This document shows, in pieces, positions 6,214 to 7,011 of a stretch of DNA of 7,011 nt (position 1 is its first letter; the number at the start of each line of letters is the position of its first letter). Position numbers and translations under genes: made by a program. The stretch is from contig JBHHYU010000126.1 in assembly GCA_046757725.1 (NCBI GenBank), positions 1 through 7,011 of the forward strand. The letters are read 5' to 3'. This DNA is from JBHHYU01 sp046757725. Lineage in GTDB: Bacteria > Desulfobacterota > Binatia > UBA9968. The notes below the pieces were generated by a model. The model did not search any database. It was not told the origin of the DNA and saw only the letters and a program-made list of their open reading frames with translations.

Positions 6214-7011
6214 ATGGACTCGTCTCCATCCGCTCTCCAGCCCTCGGGGACCTTTTTAAAATGGTGGGTCTTCCTCATGGTTTCACTCGGCACGCTGTCT
6301 GTGGCCATGGGCATCACCGCAGTCAATATAGCGATCCCTACCATTATGTCCGCTCTCAGCGCCTCTTTGGATAAGATCCAGTGGGTCCTCACCGGTTTCA
6401 TGATTACCCAAACGGTACTGATCCCCTCCGTCGGATGGGTAGGAGGCCGCGTCGGGGATCGTAACCTCTTTATCCTCAGCATGGCCTTTTTCACCATCGG
6501 CTCTCTACTCTGCTCTATCTCGTGGAGTGCAGACTCTCTTATTTTCTTCCGGATCGTCCAGGCAGTCGGCGCTGGACCCTTAATCGCTGTTGCCATGTCC
6601 ATCATGTTTGAGGCGTTTCCCCCTCATGAACGTGGCATGGCGATGGGGCTCTTTATGACAGGATGGTCCATCGGTCCCTTCTTTGGCCCACTGTTAGGCG
6701 GTTATCTCGCCGAGCATGTGAGCTGGCGGGCCATCTTTTACATCAATATTCCGTTGGGCTTAGTGAGCATTGCTGCCGCCTATCTCATACTCCCCCGAAA
6801 GAAAAAGGAAACGGCGAAAACTCCCTTTGATTTGTTCGGATTTCTGACCCTGGCTGCGGGGACGGTCACGCTACTCCTGGCGCTCAGTCAGGGACCTGAT
6901 CTGGGGTGGGGGAGCCCGGTGATCGTGGAGCTATTCAGTGCCTCTGCAGTCCTGTGGGCCCTCTTCGTGGTGGCAGAGCTCAGATCAAGGAATCCCTATA
7001 TTGAGGTCTAT
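6214..7011 (+). CDS. emrB: EmrB/QacA-type MFS multidrug transporter (DHA2), 3' end cut by window edge
   Basis: This is the inner-membrane partner of the adaptor, a drug:proton antiporter of the 14-helix DHA2 family. The first 266 residues are visible, the frame being open to the window end. About eight membrane segments can be seen, near 17-45, 57-76, 85-104, 108-131, 141-165, 173-193, 206-226 and 235-255. Family signatures are NIAIPTI at 38-44, motif A GWVGGRVGDR at 74-83, motif B FFRIVQAVGAGP at 111-122 and motif C SIGPFFGPLLGGYL at 152-165, then FYINIPLG at 175-182. The acidic residue normally found in helix 1 (LDxTI) is Gly33 here, and motif A lacks its usual Asp (Gly78), the latter also seen in EmrB proteins. 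The ATG follows the emrA stop by one base, with AGGAAGGG at 6195-6202 as a somewhat distant ribosome binding site. Tight linkage to emrA supports a joint pump. The gene symbol is by similarity only. Confidence 0.9.
   Translation, partial: MDSSPSALQPSGTFLKWWVFLMVSLGTLSVAMGITAVNIAIPTIMSALSASLDKIQWVLTGFMITQTVLIPSVGWVGGRVGDRNLFILSMAFFTIGSLLCSISWSADSLIFFRIVQAVGAGPLIAVAMSIMFEAFPPHERGMAMGLFMTGWSIGPFFGPLLGGYLAEHVSWRAIFYINIPLGLVSIAAAYLILPRKKKETAKTPFDLFGFLTLAAGTVTLLLALSQGPDLGWGSPVIVELFSASAVLWALFVVAELRSRNPYIEVY

Overview
The window is a compact selenocysteine (Sec) locus followed by the start of a divergent multidrug-efflux operon. It suggests a Gram-negative, Sec-decoding bacterium, because a HlyD/EmrA-type adaptor normally spans a two-membrane envelope. 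The protein sequences would fit Desulfobacterota, NC10 or similar lineages, but the sequence alone does not fix the taxon.

Positions 1-4780 are all on the minus strand and read, in transcription order, selA (Sec synthase), selB (Sec-specific elongation factor), selD (selenophosphate synthetase) and selC (tRNA-Sec, cut by the window edge after its T loop). SelD makes selenophosphate. SelA uses it to convert seryl-tRNA(Sec) to Sec-tRNA(Sec). SelB carries the charged tRNA to in-frame UGA codons. All four bacterial Sec-decoding components are therefore in one cluster, with gaps of 16 bp (selA-selB), 49 bp (selB-selD) and about 230 bp (selD-selC).

The main point is that selD is itself a selenoprotein gene. 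An ordinary reading starts it at a GTG at 1280, but the frame extends upstream through a UGA at 1310-1308 to an ATG at 1367 with a good ribosome binding site. This restores the missing N-terminal active-site motif, with Sec at residue 20 and the conserved Lys at residue 23. A hairpin with a GUA loop 33 nt after the UGA is a strong bacterial SECIS candidate. The locus thus needs its own products to make one of its enzymes. The same gene also ends at a UGA, which has to be read as stop.

The selD-selC gap holds an imperfect palindrome of about 115 bp (142-256) that looks like an interspersed palindromic repeat. The divergent intergenic region between selA and the efflux genes (4781-5117) has a 9-bp direct repeat spaced by 42 bp and, close to the efflux genes, a 12-bp dyad (5039-5069) that may be an operator.

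Positions 5118-7011, plus strand, carry an emrA-like membrane fusion protein and, 1 bp later, an EmrB/QacA-type (DHA2) major facilitator transporter that runs off the window end. No outer-membrane TolC partner and no regulator gene are visible.
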